A stretch of 64,000 bases of DNA from Metaphire vulgaris (GCA_018105865.1 CM030868.1:3696031-3760030), one strand, 5' to 3'. Counted from the stretch's first letter, positions 1 to 10,484 are shown. Program-made: numbers and translations. The notes: generated by a model from the letters alone, not told the origin.

Positions 1-105
1 TTAAACATGGTTCCTACTTTATATAAAGAAAACATTCAATGAAACTGTATTTATAAAATCCATAGTGAATGACTATTCGGTAGCATTCGTGGAATAAATA
101 TATCA

Positions 106-185
106 TTAACCCTTTAACTGCAGATCCCGGATATATCCGTCCATTCTACATTGAGTTACAGTTAAATACACGGTTAAGGGGTTAA
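106..185. mobile_element. TTAA-bounded palindromic mini-element, copy 1
   Basis: About 80 bp running from TTAACCCTTTAACTG to CGGTTAAGGGGTTAA. It carries the internal CGGATATATCCG core and the ACATTGAGTTACAG arm shared by seven other copies in this window. Terminal TTAA and C/G-run ends resemble piggyBac-type insertion ends (inference). It lies in an EFTUD2 intron. Confidence 0.75.
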
Positions 186-260
186 TTATAATCATTAATT
201 AGACTAGGCCTCGTCGTTTAAGGGGTTAATTATAATCATTAATTAGACTAGGCCTTGTCA
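174..260. repeat. Two-copy tandem duplication (about 43 bp unit)
   Basis: The right end of the TTAA element plus its flank (TTAAGGGGTTAATTATAATC and on to AGACTAGGCCT) is repeated twice head to tail. The duplication therefore followed insertion of the element. Confidence 0.8.
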
Positions 261-284
261 ATTCAACTAACTGATCGCCTTAAC

Positions 285-338
285 ATCTTTGCCTTTCCTG
301 GCCGCAAGATCCGGGCGCGTCTGTTCCACCAAGCGGTC
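285..338 (-). pseudogene. Partial copy of EFTUD2 exon 5
   Basis: The minus strand reads DRLVEQTRPDLAARKGKD, matching the end of EFTUD2 exon 5 at 1483-1548 ([19 protein letters not shown]). The frame is open and a GT still follows the last codon (GTTAAG instead of GTACGT). The first codons of the exon and the acceptor AG are gone, so it is probably not spliced. It sits downstream of exon 7 in the same gene, in the wrong order, and it is richer in CpG than the working exon. It may be a displaced duplicate or a remnant of a second EFTUD2 copy. Confidence 0.7.
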
Positions 339-360
339 GTTTATTTTTAAGGTGAGGAAA

Positions 361-600
361 CGAATTTTAAAATTCAGGTCTTCGTCCTCCCGCAGTGTCC
401 AGCTATCGACTTCTCCACGACATCTCTCCAAAGTTCTCTGTCCTTTGCTATTTCTTCCAGAGTCATTTGGCGTCTTCTTCCGTCAGTTTTTTTCATCGAG
501 ATTCAGTCCTGCAACATACAGATCCTCTTCCAATCCGTCCACCCACCCGTCGTCTTTTCGGTCTTCCTTTAGATCTTCTCCCTTCTTCTTTAAAATCTTC
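361..600 (-). mobile_element. Non-LTR retrotransposon C-terminal remnant
   Basis: On the minus strand one frame reads RRRQMTLEEIAKDRELWRDV, in the style of the basic tail of LINE reverse-transcriptase ORFs. A diverged copy of the same segment lies at 49294-49620. The assignment to non-LTR elements is by resemblance; the repeat itself is plain from the two copies. Confidence 0.55.
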
Positions 601-682
601 TCTAAAATTTAGCATCTATCATAATCAAAATTACGTGTCAATTTACACTTACAAAGACCAATGAAAAATTTGATGTAATTAC

Positions 683-3600
683 CTGGAGTATCAAAGATGT
701 TTAACAGGTAAGATTTGTTGCGAACGTCAGGCAAGACCAGCGTTATGGGAGTTGACTTTATGCTGACTCCCCTCTGCAAATATCAAGCAGTAACAGCTCA
801 TCAGTAGGGCAATCATCTATGGGCACTAAACCCTGCATGTCAAAATGATTGCCCGAATAGATAGCTGTATTCAATTGCTACGACAGTTAGCACCGTACAG
901 CATAGCACCATAAAAGCATCCACAAGTATAGCATCACACACAATGTAACACCACACAATACACTAAAGCCTAATAACGACATGAAAAAGTTCATCAGCAG
1001 CTATAAGTCTGAGGATGCCATCTTTGATATCCAAAGAGAAGAAAGAAATGTTCAATATCTTCTACCAGAAAATGTAATAACTTTATGTGAAACAGTTCAA
1101 AATGTTTTCAGTTCTCTGCTTCTTATAATTATTCTAAACACAAAGCCATTCAGCAATGAAAACGAAATAAATTACAGCATGTGTACCTGTTGTTCAGTGA
1201 ACAGAATATCTGTATATCTCAGCTGCAAAAGACACAAAACAAAATATGGTAAAAATATTTGTTTTAATCTATAGGGTGGTGCAAAAAAAACTGGACTAGT
1301 CACATTTAGGTTTGCATTTAATATAGTCCGGTTTTTGCACCACCCTGTATTATTGGGTCCATACAAGTCAAAGTTAACAATTCAACTATGAGTATTCTAT
1401 GATCTAAAAATTATGGGTAACTGTTTGCAAAAAAAAAAGCAAGGTGGACTAAAAACCTGTAATAAAAAATTCATTTACGTACGTCTTTGCCTTCCCTGGC
1501 CGCAAGATTTGGGTGCGTCTGTTCCACCAAACAGTCAACAAATGAAGTCTGGAAAGAAATATATATATGATAAAATAAATATTCAAACTATCAAATTTTA
1601 TAAAACTGAAATAACTTCTGAAATAATATAGAAAAGAAATTCTCTATGCCACTACAAATGCAAATATCTTAGGTTGGATTAGGTTAAAAAGTCAATTTAT
1701 ATAGCGCAAAAACACGAACGAAGAGTCAAAGGATAGAGCGCTTTACACTAATACAGGTCTCGAAGAAATACGTTTTAAGTTTCCTTGCAAATGAATAAAG
1801 ATTGGACTCTAAAAATACAAGCCACGATAGAAACAGTTTCTTATACTATTCATCAGTATGAAAGCACTCTTGCATAAACTATACAGCGCAACAAACAAAC
1901 GAATAGCATATATATGTTTACAAGACAGGCGGGTTTATACACAATCTAAAACGGGTGCACCGTATCAAAGAAAACGCAATTCATCTGCTAAGACTTTCAG
2001 CGATTCTACAGATGTTTGCATAATACAAACATTCTGTTACGTTACAACATATTAAAAGAGTTGATCCGTTTATCGTTGTTACCTTGCCGTGATGAAGGTG
2101 GCCAGCAAGAGCAACGTTTCGGATTAAATTCGGATTATCCATAATGTCAGCCAAGAATCTGCGAGGGAGCATCCACAAAATACAACATTACTGTTGGGCA
2201 TAACACAAGAGATTTACACACTAGCAGGCCATCTTGCAATTTTACCCAATCTGAGGCTAGCGTACTGCGTAAAATCATACGAACGGTTCTGGCGATCGTG
2301 CCAATACTACATTTTCAATCAAATACATCGAGTATGCAATAGAATGTCAAGTACGGCGCGAAACACTCGTGCAAAGAATCACAAGTAAATCGAATGAAAA
2401 GTTTCAAACTAGCTTTTTTCATTTATAACCATAACCACATATCAAAGCAGTTGATTTGTGAAGTTGAATTGTGTGACTTTGCGAAGAAAATGTATCAGAG
2501 TGATTTAAACAAACGTCAACAATTACAGAATGCTTTACAACTCATCAATGAACTAAACAACAGAAGACATTAACCCCTTAACCGTATATTTAACTGTAAC
2601 TCAATGTAAAATGGACGGATATATCCGGATCCCCAGTTAAGGGGTTAAAAGTGATACACACTCCATGCTGTAGGCAGTTTCCGGAAGGGTCTGTTCGCCG
2701 ACCATAAACTTCCGCTTCTTAACAGGGGCGATGATCGGCTCGGTCAGCGGTTGGGCGTCTTCCTCCTGAACAACAGTCTAGAAACACAGAACAAAAAATT
2801 ATTAAATAGGAACGTACATAATACGTTCTGATCTGATCCCTATGCAAAAAATCAATACCAAGAATTGAATTACTCAAAGTTCTTAGATCACAAAGTGTCC
2901 GCGTCTCAACTTACGCGGCAAAACCAAGTTCTGATGAAATGCTGTATAACAAAATTGCTAATAATTTTCTCAAAGCAGTCTTATTAATACTGAGTCTATG
3001 TTTTCTCCAGCCTATCAGAATTAACCTGCAGTAAAGTAAGGCAACAGCTTATAAATGAAAGAGCAACTCATTCTTCAACTAGGAAAAATTGCTTGTAAAG
3101 AAATTACGAACAAATGGAGGGAGTGTGGTAGATGGGTGGGAAAGAAGGGGTGGGAAAGAAGGGGTGGGGAGGGTTTTGAACCACCCGCTCTCTTCGGGCT
3201 ACGGGCAGTGCGTCCATCTCCACTTTCAAGAAGATGGACTCTCCCGGGAGATGCATCTCCTCCACCTGGAGATAGTGAGATGCGTGACTTACGGACACTG
3301 AAAATTATATTATAGGATTGACCGTTAAAAGGAAACTTTCAAATTCAAACCATTCACTGCCAAAACCTAACCTTTTCCAAAGTTCTGCCTATTCATTCAT
3401 ACTCTGTCTCACTGTTACTCACTCTCACCGATCTCTAGAAATTACATAATTTTGCGGGACTGGACTAGAAGTACCATCAATCAAAATACCCTTAGAATAT
3501 TATACCAGGCACAATAGACGTGCATGACTATTAATTAATTATCATTAATATCATTATTAGCTGTGCTAATAGCCTATGTTACAAACAGGACCATACCTCA

Positions 3601-4594
3601 ACCTCTGGACCAAAAACCTCTTCAGCCGTTGGATAATACTTTTTGTCTTCATGAAGAACAACCTGCATTTCAGCGTCGTCTGCATCGTCTCTTTCCACAT
3701 CTCCGTCATCGTCCTTTTCAAACAAAATCACAATGAACATTGCCAACAAGTCAAATCATCCGTCTAACTCTAACACTTTTTTAAGCAATAAGTTACCGTT
3801 ACTTTGTAATAATGTGTTGCAATTTTTGCTTAAATGCAAAACTAAGGGGGCTGATGGCTGAAGAATCACGGTCAGATTCTGTATTTGTAATTGAACAATT
3901 TTGCAAAAATCTGGGAACAATTTGCAGTCTGAACCAATCCTAGGACTGACCCTGCCATCATGCAATTGAAATATATGTACAGCCTTCAATATCACCTTCA
4001 AATAACACCAAACCTGGAGTTGCACCAAAAGTTTTAGAGAAGCAAATACACTGCAACAGCTTAAATATCTTTATCTTTCTCTTTCTCTAAATCTTTATCT
4101 ATATCAATTTCAATTTCAACGAATATCTTAAATGGCAATTAAATGTAAAGTAAGTAAAATCTCGTGGATTTATGTAGCACCCTAGAAGCAGCACAACAGT
4201 AGCTGCTTATTCTTAGGGACTCAGCACTCACCCTTAACACTGTAAAATGGATGGATATATCCGGGATCCCCAGTTAATGGGTTAAAATAGCCATAGGTAT
4301 AACAGAACAATCAAATGGTCAATAAATTACTAGTATTATAAAGCTGAAGTAAATAAAAAGCTGCCAATACAGACAAAATGCCCTAGAGATGGCATAATGC
4401 CAACTATACTAATTATATAACAATACATGATATTTATGAATGACATCTTTTTTACAAGTAAAACCTACATCATCGCCACCCATTCCCCTGTCATCATAAT
4501 CGTCATCGTGATCCTCTCGATCCACATCATCTTCGTCCGAATCAATTTCTGGTCCAACGTAATTCCCAAACTCATCGTACAAATCCCCATCCAT
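683..4594 (-). CDS. EFTUD2: EFTUD2 / Snu114, U5 snRNP GTPase (5' part, seven exons)
   Basis: Encodes the N-terminal part of the 116-kDa U5 snRNP component, the EF2-like GTPase that controls spliceosome activation and disassembly in the nucleus. Exons on the minus strand: 4594-4469, 3713-3597, 2777-2662, 2158-2083, 1548-1483, 1222-1187, 773-683. All have GT/AG borders and compatible phases (126, 117, 116, 76, 66, 36 and 91 nt). Residues 1-42 start [20 protein letters not shown] and become very acidic, as in the family. Exon 2 has [20 protein letters not shown]. The P-loop GHLHHGK is at about 139-145, the switch stretch [12 protein letters not shown] follows, and the G3 motif DTPG is split at the end of exon 7. 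The remaining roughly 760 residues lie left of the window. ATG 4594 fits the conserved start; an AG ten bases upstream may be an acceptor, so a 5' UTR exon is possible. Identification is from remembered family sequence. Confidence 0.95.
1271..1349. mobile_element. Palindromic mariner-like mini-element, copy 1
   Basis: Near-perfect palindrome of about 78 bp, with arms AGGGTGGTGCAAAAAAAACT and GGTTTTTGCACCACCCT. The second copy at 53841-53918 lies in the opposite orientation and is flanked by TA. The ends look like Tc1/mariner termini (inference). It lies in the intron between EFTUD2 exons 5 and 6. Confidence 0.75.
2570..2648. mobile_element. TTAA-bounded palindromic mini-element, copy 2
   Basis: TTAACCCCTTAACCG to CCCAGTTAAGGGGTTAA with the GGACGGATATATCCGG core. 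Its right end stops about 14 bp short of EFTUD2 exon 3, inside the intron that follows that exon, next to its splice donor. Confidence 0.85.
4147..4300 (+). repeat. Interspersed repeat (copy carrying a TTAA element)
   Basis: The segment with CAGCACAACAGTAGCTGCTT matches 5196-5382 and, in reverse, 30831-31010. In this copy a TTAA palindromic element (4231-4285) interrupts the repeat at a point where the 5196 copy has an uninterrupted CTCTTAAAATAGCC. Confidence 0.7.
4231..4285. mobile_element. TTAA palindromic mini-element, copy 3 (internally shortened)
   Basis: A 55-bp version lacking the ACATTGAGTTACAG arm: CCCTTAACACTGTAAAATGG, the GGATATATCC core, then CAGTTAATGGGTTAA. It sits inside an interspersed repeat whose uninterrupted relatives show a plain TTAA or TTAC at the junction. 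Confidence 0.7.
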
Positions 4595-4613
4595 GCTTAA
4601 AGACCTAAACAAA

Positions 4614-4806
4614 GTACAGTGGATCCCAGTTAATCGCATACCGCTTAATTGCATAACCCACATAATCGCATAACAACATAAAAACCCGAACCAGTGTTTT
4701 GTGTGTACAATTAATTATCAGACGTCCTGGCTGTTCGCATAGCCCAGTTAATCGCATAAGCAAGGCTTGTATGGCACCTATGCAATTAAGCGGGTTTCAC
4801 TGTATA
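4614..4806. mobile_element. Pogo-like inverted-repeat element
   Basis: Starts TACAGTGGATCCCAGTTAAT and ends AAGCGGGTTTCACTGTATA. Internal CAGTTAATCGCATAA units repeat. The weak terminal inversion bounded by TA resembles pogo/Tigger-type MITEs. It begins 20 bp upstream of the EFTUD2 start codon. Confidence 0.55.
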
Positions 4807-5195
4807 CACTCTCTGTATTAAATTGAAATGTGTATTTAATCAAATTCTGTACTAAATTGAATTCTATATTAAATACAGTTCTCAAAATATATATATCGAT
4901 TGAATATATCTCACTATTTGCTTTACATAGATAACAATAATAATAAGTTATTCAAAATTTGATTTCTAATACAAAAGAGCAGGGTGTAGCAGTAGTCAAG
5001 GCAATCAGACTACACTACAGAACAGGCTTGTAGAGATTTCTGATGCAATAAATGTCAAGAGCATGATAATGAAAAGATATGCACATTGAAATTATTTGAC
5101 TGGCAAAAGAAAAAGAAGAATTGAACATCACACCAAGGTTGAAATGCTTCTATAAACAACAAATCTCTTAAAGCCTAAAAGTTAAAGTAAAGTAA

Positions 5196-5382
5196 GTAAA
5201 TTAAAATCTCATAGATTTCTATAGCTCCTTGGAAAGCAGCACAACAGTAGCTGCTTATTCATAGGCGCTCAGCCTCTCTTAAAATAGCCATAGGAAAGGT
5301 ATGAGATCAGCCAGGCAATAGTCAACATCCAAAGGGCTGTGAGGCTAGGTTGTTACAGCTATGGAGGAAATGATTGTTAAGT
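5196..5382 (+). repeat. Interspersed repeat (uninterrupted copy)
   Basis: Contains CAGCACAACAGTAGCTGCTT and GAGGCTAGGTTGTTACAGCT. Matches 4147-4300 in part and 30831-31010 over most of its length in reverse. No coding capacity; SINE-like size, but I see no clear tRNA head. Confidence 0.6.
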
Positions 5383-5395
5383 TAATTGCCCATCC

Positions 5396-5748
5396 TGGGG
5401 TAAGCGTTGGAACGGGCGTCCCGCCCCCACCATCAGGTCTACTACAGCGCCCCCAGCCTTGACGTTTCAAGTCTTCAAAAATTATATATATTATATATAT
5501 TTTGGATTTTTCTTCACGTCTAGTACAACGCCCCTAAATATGTGGCGATGGGTTTCTACATGTGGTAGATATTACCAAGAGATCACTCCGCGCTTGTAAC
5601 ACGCCATAACATACACACAGCAACATTTTTATAGCGCAATATCTACCACACGTAGAGGACTTGATACAACGCACCACAAGGCTGGGGGCGCTGTAGTAGA
5701 CCTGGTGGTGGAAGCGGGACGCCCGACCCAACGCCTACCTATTGGGCC
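5396..5748. mobile_element. Inverted-repeat element with long (about 65 bp) arms
   Basis: The left arm (5396-5463; GGACGCCCGTTCC read in reverse, CTACTACAGCGCCCCCAGCC forward) is the reverse complement of the right arm (5679-5745; GGCTGGGGGCGCTGTAGTAG). The spacer contains a second inverted pair, CTACATGTGGTAGATATT against AATATCTACCACACGTAG. No ORF. Probably a foldback or MITE-type DNA transposon. Confidence 0.7.
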
Positions 5749-5759
5749 GACACATCGGG

Positions 5760-6285
5760 GCGCCTGTCCCAACGTCAACCCCATAGACAAAAACACTGGC
5801 GCTATCTATATAAATGGCTGGCGCTATATAAATGGGATAGCCAGTTGTAAGTAAGCGATAATGGGGAGAAGGCGATGATCAAAAGCGTGCTTCAAAGTAT
5901 TACATCTCACTGTCAAATCAATTAACTGATAGTGCATCAACATTAATTACCTTCACTTCGATATTTCTGAAGAAATAAAATTTAACAAATCGCCAAATAT
6001 TTAAGCTCTAAGCCAATTATTTATTTGAGCAAAAAAACATTCGACGCGCAGCGAACGTCAACTTTGTTGCCACCCCGACGTTTAAAAACTCTGGTAAATA
6101 TGATTGTTGAAAACAAGTAGAAACTATGGTACACTTTAACCAGCGATAACATTTTATGAATAAAAATTAATAGCAAAATCGACAAATCGACCCTTTTGAT
6201 GTTTTAACATTTGAAATTGTGTAATAAGTATTGCTGTAGTTCTCACACAGGGCAGTCCCTACTGAACCACTTTAAACCTTGTTAT
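5760..6285. other. Intergenic sequence, nothing recognised
   Basis: AT-rich unique-looking sequence. It has a short local duplication, CTGGCGCTATCTATATAAATGG then CTGGCGCTATATAAATGG, near 5800. No exon, RNA gene or element ends seen. Confidence 0.4.
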
Positions 6286-6388
<103 letters not shown>

Positions 6389-6750
6389 TTTAAATCCTGC
6401 CTTGTGGACTCATGCCAACCGTTGTGACTGACACGAACAGAAACTGGCACAGAGACTCAGTGAACGTTAAAATTATCAGTCAACGAATTAATAAACTTCT
6501 ATGTCGCCACTATCATAATGCCAAAGTGGCGCACTAAATAAATCAATCCGTATTAAAGCCAGGTCAAGCCAGAACAGTCAAGTCTGTGTAATGTGCCAAA
6601 AATGCTGTAATTTTTGATGAGGCTAGTTAAACAGTAAGAACAGAATGCGTTTATTTAAAATGAACTTCATGAATTCTGATCTTTCTATCGAAGCTTCTTA
6701 GAGTATCGACTGCCTATTTGCCATGTATCTATTATTTTTCTTTAGTTTTA

Positions 6751-6913
6751 TAAGGGAAAGCGCGAACGCAGTCCCAGCAAACAAAAATTACGCACCCGAG
6801 TCACCCACATTTGGGGTGATCGCAAGAGTCAACCCAACCGAAGTGCAATGGCTGGGCCTCGTCCTGGGAGCACCGCCCTCTTGATCATGGTAGCTCCTGT
6901 GCCAGGTAAGTAT
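6751..6913 (-). ncRNA. RNU1: U1 snRNA gene, copy A
   Basis: The minus strand begins ATACTTACCTGGCACAGGAG at 6913, the invariant U1 5' end that pairs with 5' splice sites, and ends GACTGCGTTCGCGCTTTCCC. In order: stem-loop I with the GATCA loop, CCATTGCACTTCGG of stem-loop II, CACCCCAAATGTGGGTG of stem-loop III, the Sm site AATTTTTG and the terminal GCGTTCGCGC hairpin. At about 163 nt it matches the usual 164. It is a core spliceosome component. It diverges head to head from copy B, 512 bp away, and differs from it by a handful of substitutions, mainly in stem-loop I. Confidence 0.97.
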
Positions 6914-6948
6914 GAAACCAAACGTTGCCATACTGGCTATATGCAAAA

Positions 6949-6972
6949 GGAACCTCGTTAAAAGTGGTATGG
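6949..6972 (-). promoter_or_regulatory. PSE-like element of U1 copy A
   Basis: The minus strand reads CCATACCACTTTTAACGAGG then TTCC, at -36 to -59 from the U1 start. The same sequence at the same spacing lies upstream of copy B, while the flanks have diverged. This is the usual place of the proximal sequence element bound by SNAPc. Confidence 0.75.
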
Positions 6973-7367
6973 ATATGTTTATTTACAAGCTCATGAAGTC
7001 AAATGATTTCAGACCACGTATATATAAATATTTATTTTTACATTTTAAAAACCATGTTATTGAGTATTAAATCTTATGAAAATTGTAGCTTTATGACTGG
7101 TTTACAGGTGTTTGCAGATGGTTTCGAGGAATGTATGGCATTCACTGTTAAAATTTTAACGCATTTATTCGCTAGGTGAGTTAAAGACAGTCCTTAGATA
7201 TTCAAAAATAAATATATTTTATATAAAACTTATTGGAAAACTACTGAAATCTTGTTCTGATGTTCTAGTAGAAGAGATATATTATTACATTAGAAAAAAT
7301 CTTTGGTTAATACTCAGAATATAATCATTAGTCGCTCTTTGTAAGTTAATTTAAACGTTGATTTGAG

Positions 7368-7390
7368 CATACCATTTTAACACGCTTTCC
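7368..7390 (+). promoter_or_regulatory. PSE-like element of U1 copy B
   Basis: CATACCATTTTAACACGCTTTCC at -58 to -36 (read as CATACCATTTTAAC then ACGCTTTCC). It aligns with the element of copy A at identical spacing, consistent with a snRNA-type Pol II promoter without a TATA box. Confidence 0.75.
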
Positions 7391-7425
7391 GATTCCGTAT
7401 AACGGGTATGTTGACCCACGTTCTC

Positions 7426-7588
7426 ATACTTACCTGGCACAGGAGCTACCGTGATCAAACGGGCGGTGCTCCCAGGACGAGGCCCAGCCATTGCACTTCG
7501 GTTGGGTTGACTCTTGCGATCACCCCAAATGCGGGTGAGTCGGGTGCGTAATTTTTGTTTGCTGGGACTGCGTTCGCGCTTTCCCTTA
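7426..7588 (+). ncRNA. RNU1: U1 snRNA gene, copy B
   Basis: Starts ATACTTACCTGGCACAGGAG and ends GACTGCGTTCGCGCTTTCCC. The Sm site AATTTTTG and all four stem-loops are present. Against copy A it has CCGTGATCAAACGGG instead of CCATGATCAAGAGGG in stem-loop I, and AAATGCGGGTGAGTCGG instead of AAATGTGGGTGACTCGG around stem-loop III. The stem-loop I changes keep or improve pairing (ACCG with CGGT), so this copy looks functional. Both copies sit in otherwise unrelated DNA. Confidence 0.97.
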
Positions 7589-7624
7589 CGTAAATAATGA
7601 AAAATTAGCACACTCGTTTTTATG

Positions 7625-7835
7625 TATCATTGTCACTGTCAGAGAGTTGACAGTCATTTTCCTCCACTTGTCTCTATCTCCTACCGCTCTTTTTTAGGGC
7701 TCCATAGTTCTTTGTGTTTGTCCAGTCAAAGATGTCGTCCATCCATCTTCTTCTCTGTCACCACCTTAATGTTCCTGCAATTTTTAACTTACAATATTAT
7801 CAGTCGTAGGTGCCTCTCATGATGTGACCCGCGTA
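7625..7835 (-). mobile_element. Non-LTR retrotransposon C-terminal remnant
   Basis: On the minus strand pieces such as RRRWMDDIFDWTNTKNYGAL and DKWRKMTVNSL match the typical basic tail of LINE reverse-transcriptase ORFs. Frame breaks are present; no intact ORF. Confidence 0.55.
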
Positions 7836-7933
7836 TGACATTTATCTTCGTATCATTTCCTGTTTCCACGCTGTTGTTGTTTTGCTTCTTTCCATAACAC
7901 ACATAAGACTTACAAACATGAATGGGATTGATG

Positions 7934-8222
<289 letters not shown>

Positions 8223-8845
8223 TGATGTGATTTTAAGTGGTTTAGGATGCTAAGTAAGCCTGTGTGAAAACCACTGAAGGAAATTCCGCCGCTATAGGCC
8301 TGTTCAGCGTAAAGCTAACGGAAAAAGAGAACTCTTATCAGTGTCGATCGATTTCTTCACAGGTGTAAAATGACAGCGCGGATATCACGTCATATACGTC
8401 AGAGTGGGGGAGTGGGACAAAAGCAGGACAGACAGTGGCGTAGCAAGGGTTCGGAAATAAGGGGGGACGTTGACATTTTCGGTTAAAATGTCTCCGATAA
8501 GCAAAAAAAGTCGTCAAGGAGTTCTTTCCTTTGATCAAGCTTCCTGCCCACACCCCACACCCTCCAACCACTCAAATCCCACGACCGATCCCAGTAGAAG
8601 TCCCGGGCCCAACCTGCCTCCCACCGTGACAACACAAATGAAGACAGACTATGAGAAACGGAAAGAAGAAAGAAAAAGAGACGCGACATTTAGTCTAAAT
8701 CCACATGCCTACATTATATCTCCTTTAAAATGGCATCTGTATTGAGCAAATATAACGGACTTTATAAGCTTATAAGACCAATTTGCTGCTATACTCGGTT
8801 TTAATTTAAAGGCGGCCTTAGACAGTCTCTCTCTCTCTCACTCTC

Positions 8846-9028
8846 CAGTTTTTTATCCAGGCCTGTTAAGGGGGGAGATTCCTCCCAAACCTCAAAACTC
8901 AAAATTCCCCCCAATCCCAGCACTTACACAAATTTTGCAATGAACTGTGTCTTTTCCCCTCCAACCAAGTCGATCCCCCCCGAAAGCCTAAATTTCCCCC
9001 TAAAGGCCTGGAGTCTGGATAAAACACT
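8846..9028. mobile_element. TTTTATCCAG-type MITE (family D)
   Basis: Left end CAGTTTTTTATCCAGGCC, right end GGAGTCTGGATAAAACACTG, with C- and G-rich interior. Relatives at 11171-11325, 11405-12025 and 23859-24056. Confidence 0.7.
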
Positions 9029-9033
9029 GCATA

Positions 9034-9035
<2 letters not shown>

Positions 9036-9075
<40 letters not shown>
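9036..9075. repeat. (CT)n microsatellite
   Basis: About 20 CT units directly after the preceding MITE. Confidence 0.9.
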
Positions 9076-9077
<2 letters not shown>

Positions 9078-9099
9078 GTCAGTCAGTCGGACAGGTAGG

Positions 9100-9430
9100 A
9101 GGACGAGAGGGATGCAGAAGCGCTGCTATGGGCACGTCGACAACCTGTCACGCGAGATATAAATTCCAATTTCCCCAGAATGTTTCGCCGGAAACAAGCG
9201 ACGGAAGGACGCTGTCGCGTTCTTAACGCAATCGCTTCCTACGGACAGTCAGTCGCCAGAGGGCGTTACGCGCTCGCGCATGCGCGCAGTAGTCGGGGAG
9301 ACGCGGTTGACGGAACAGACGCTTAGACAAAGGAACGACGGGTAGTTAGGGCCTACACTCAGGCGGCCAAAATATTGGTCGTCGACGGATATCGTACTAG
9401 TAACGAATCCAATCAAGAACATTAATTCCA
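9100..9430. promoter_or_regulatory. CpG-rich segment with an NRF1-type palindrome
   Basis: CpG-dense, non-repetitive stretch in an AT-rich region. It holds CGCGCATGCGCG at 9275-9286, a perfect NRF1-type site. No adjacent coding exon is visible, so promoter function is only a suggestion. Confidence 0.35.
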
Positions 9431-9676
9431 GCAAGCAGACAGTCGACGTTTGATATTATTTTTGCCAGTAAATACTAAAAGATGGGCTACAGGTGAAAGA
9501 ACGCTGCGGTATAGGCCCACCGGTACTACTCAAGAAACTTTATGGTAATAGAAGCAGTGGCGTAGCCAGGATTTCCGGACAGGAGGTTGGTTTTGATCAT
9601 GACCAACTTGGAAAAATCTTGACAAGCAAAAAAGGTCATACTCATCTTTCCTTTAGTACTTTTCCCGATGTGCTGC

Positions 9677-9865
9677 AGGGGCGTAGCCAGGAATTTAATT
9701 TGAGGGGGTATAATGTGATTTGGGGAGGTATAAATCTTTAAAAACTTTGAAAATCTTAAAAAACACATTAAAAATTTGAAGGTAGTCGGATTTTGGGGAG
9801 GCGACGACCTATTTCTCATATACCCACTCGATATGCCCCCTGTCCCCATCCCCTTGGCTACGCCC
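9677..9865. mobile_element. GGGGCGTAGCCAGG-type MITE (family B)
   Basis: Begins CAGGGGCGTAGCCAGGAATT and ends GGCTACGCCCACTG. The interior GGTATAAATCTTTAAAAACTT is shared with 28763-28945 and 30112-30271. It is set among further GGCGTAGCC fragments (9555, 10170). Confidence 0.7.
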
Positions 9866-9972
9866 ACTGATATGTGCTGACAAGCAAAAAAGGTCATCTC
9901 CTTACATCTTTACTCGGTAGCGCAAACAAATCATTTTGCGTCGGCAGCCAAGGGGGAGTTTTAACCCCCAAC

Positions 9973-10157
9973 CAGAGCCATATTATTTCTCAGGCGGGGC
10001 TGAGGGGCTGTAGCCCAGTTTGTCAGACAGCATGCATCATGAAAATAGGCCCACCGATTTTCGAGATAACCTTTTTTGGCTTGTCAGAGATTTTCAGCAT
10101 AGGCGACGGCCTTTTTTTTCTCAGCCCCAGACCCACTCGGACCTTAATCCGGCTCTG
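9973..10157 (-). mobile_element. CAGGGCCGGATTAAGG-type hAT MITE (family C), reverse copy
   Basis: Reverse-oriented relative of 23488-23707 and 41825-42031: begins CAGAGCCATATTATTTCTCA and ends CCTTAATCCGGCTCTG. Contains the reverse complement of GCCGTCGCCTATGCTG and of GACAAGCCAAAAAAGGTTAT. Confidence 0.7.
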
Positions 10158-10484
10158 CCCCCAACACCTTGGCTACGCCACTGATGGAAAGTTTCCCATG
10201 GTGTCCTGCGAAATTCAAAATTATTCTAAAAGCTGGAAACAGACGTGATACATCATTTGCATTCGTTCACGCATGTCAGTTTAGATCAAGGCGAGCAATA
10301 TATAGTCGAGTAATAAGTGACATTACTACTACGATATCTGATCTCGTATTTTCCTGTCACGGCATTAGGCCATGTGTCTAAATACCGGATGCACAAATAG
10401 TTTTACTGTCTGTCCATATAATGTCGGACCACTGTGTGCTATTAGACGTATATTATTCTGATGACGTTTTTGTGTAATAGGACT

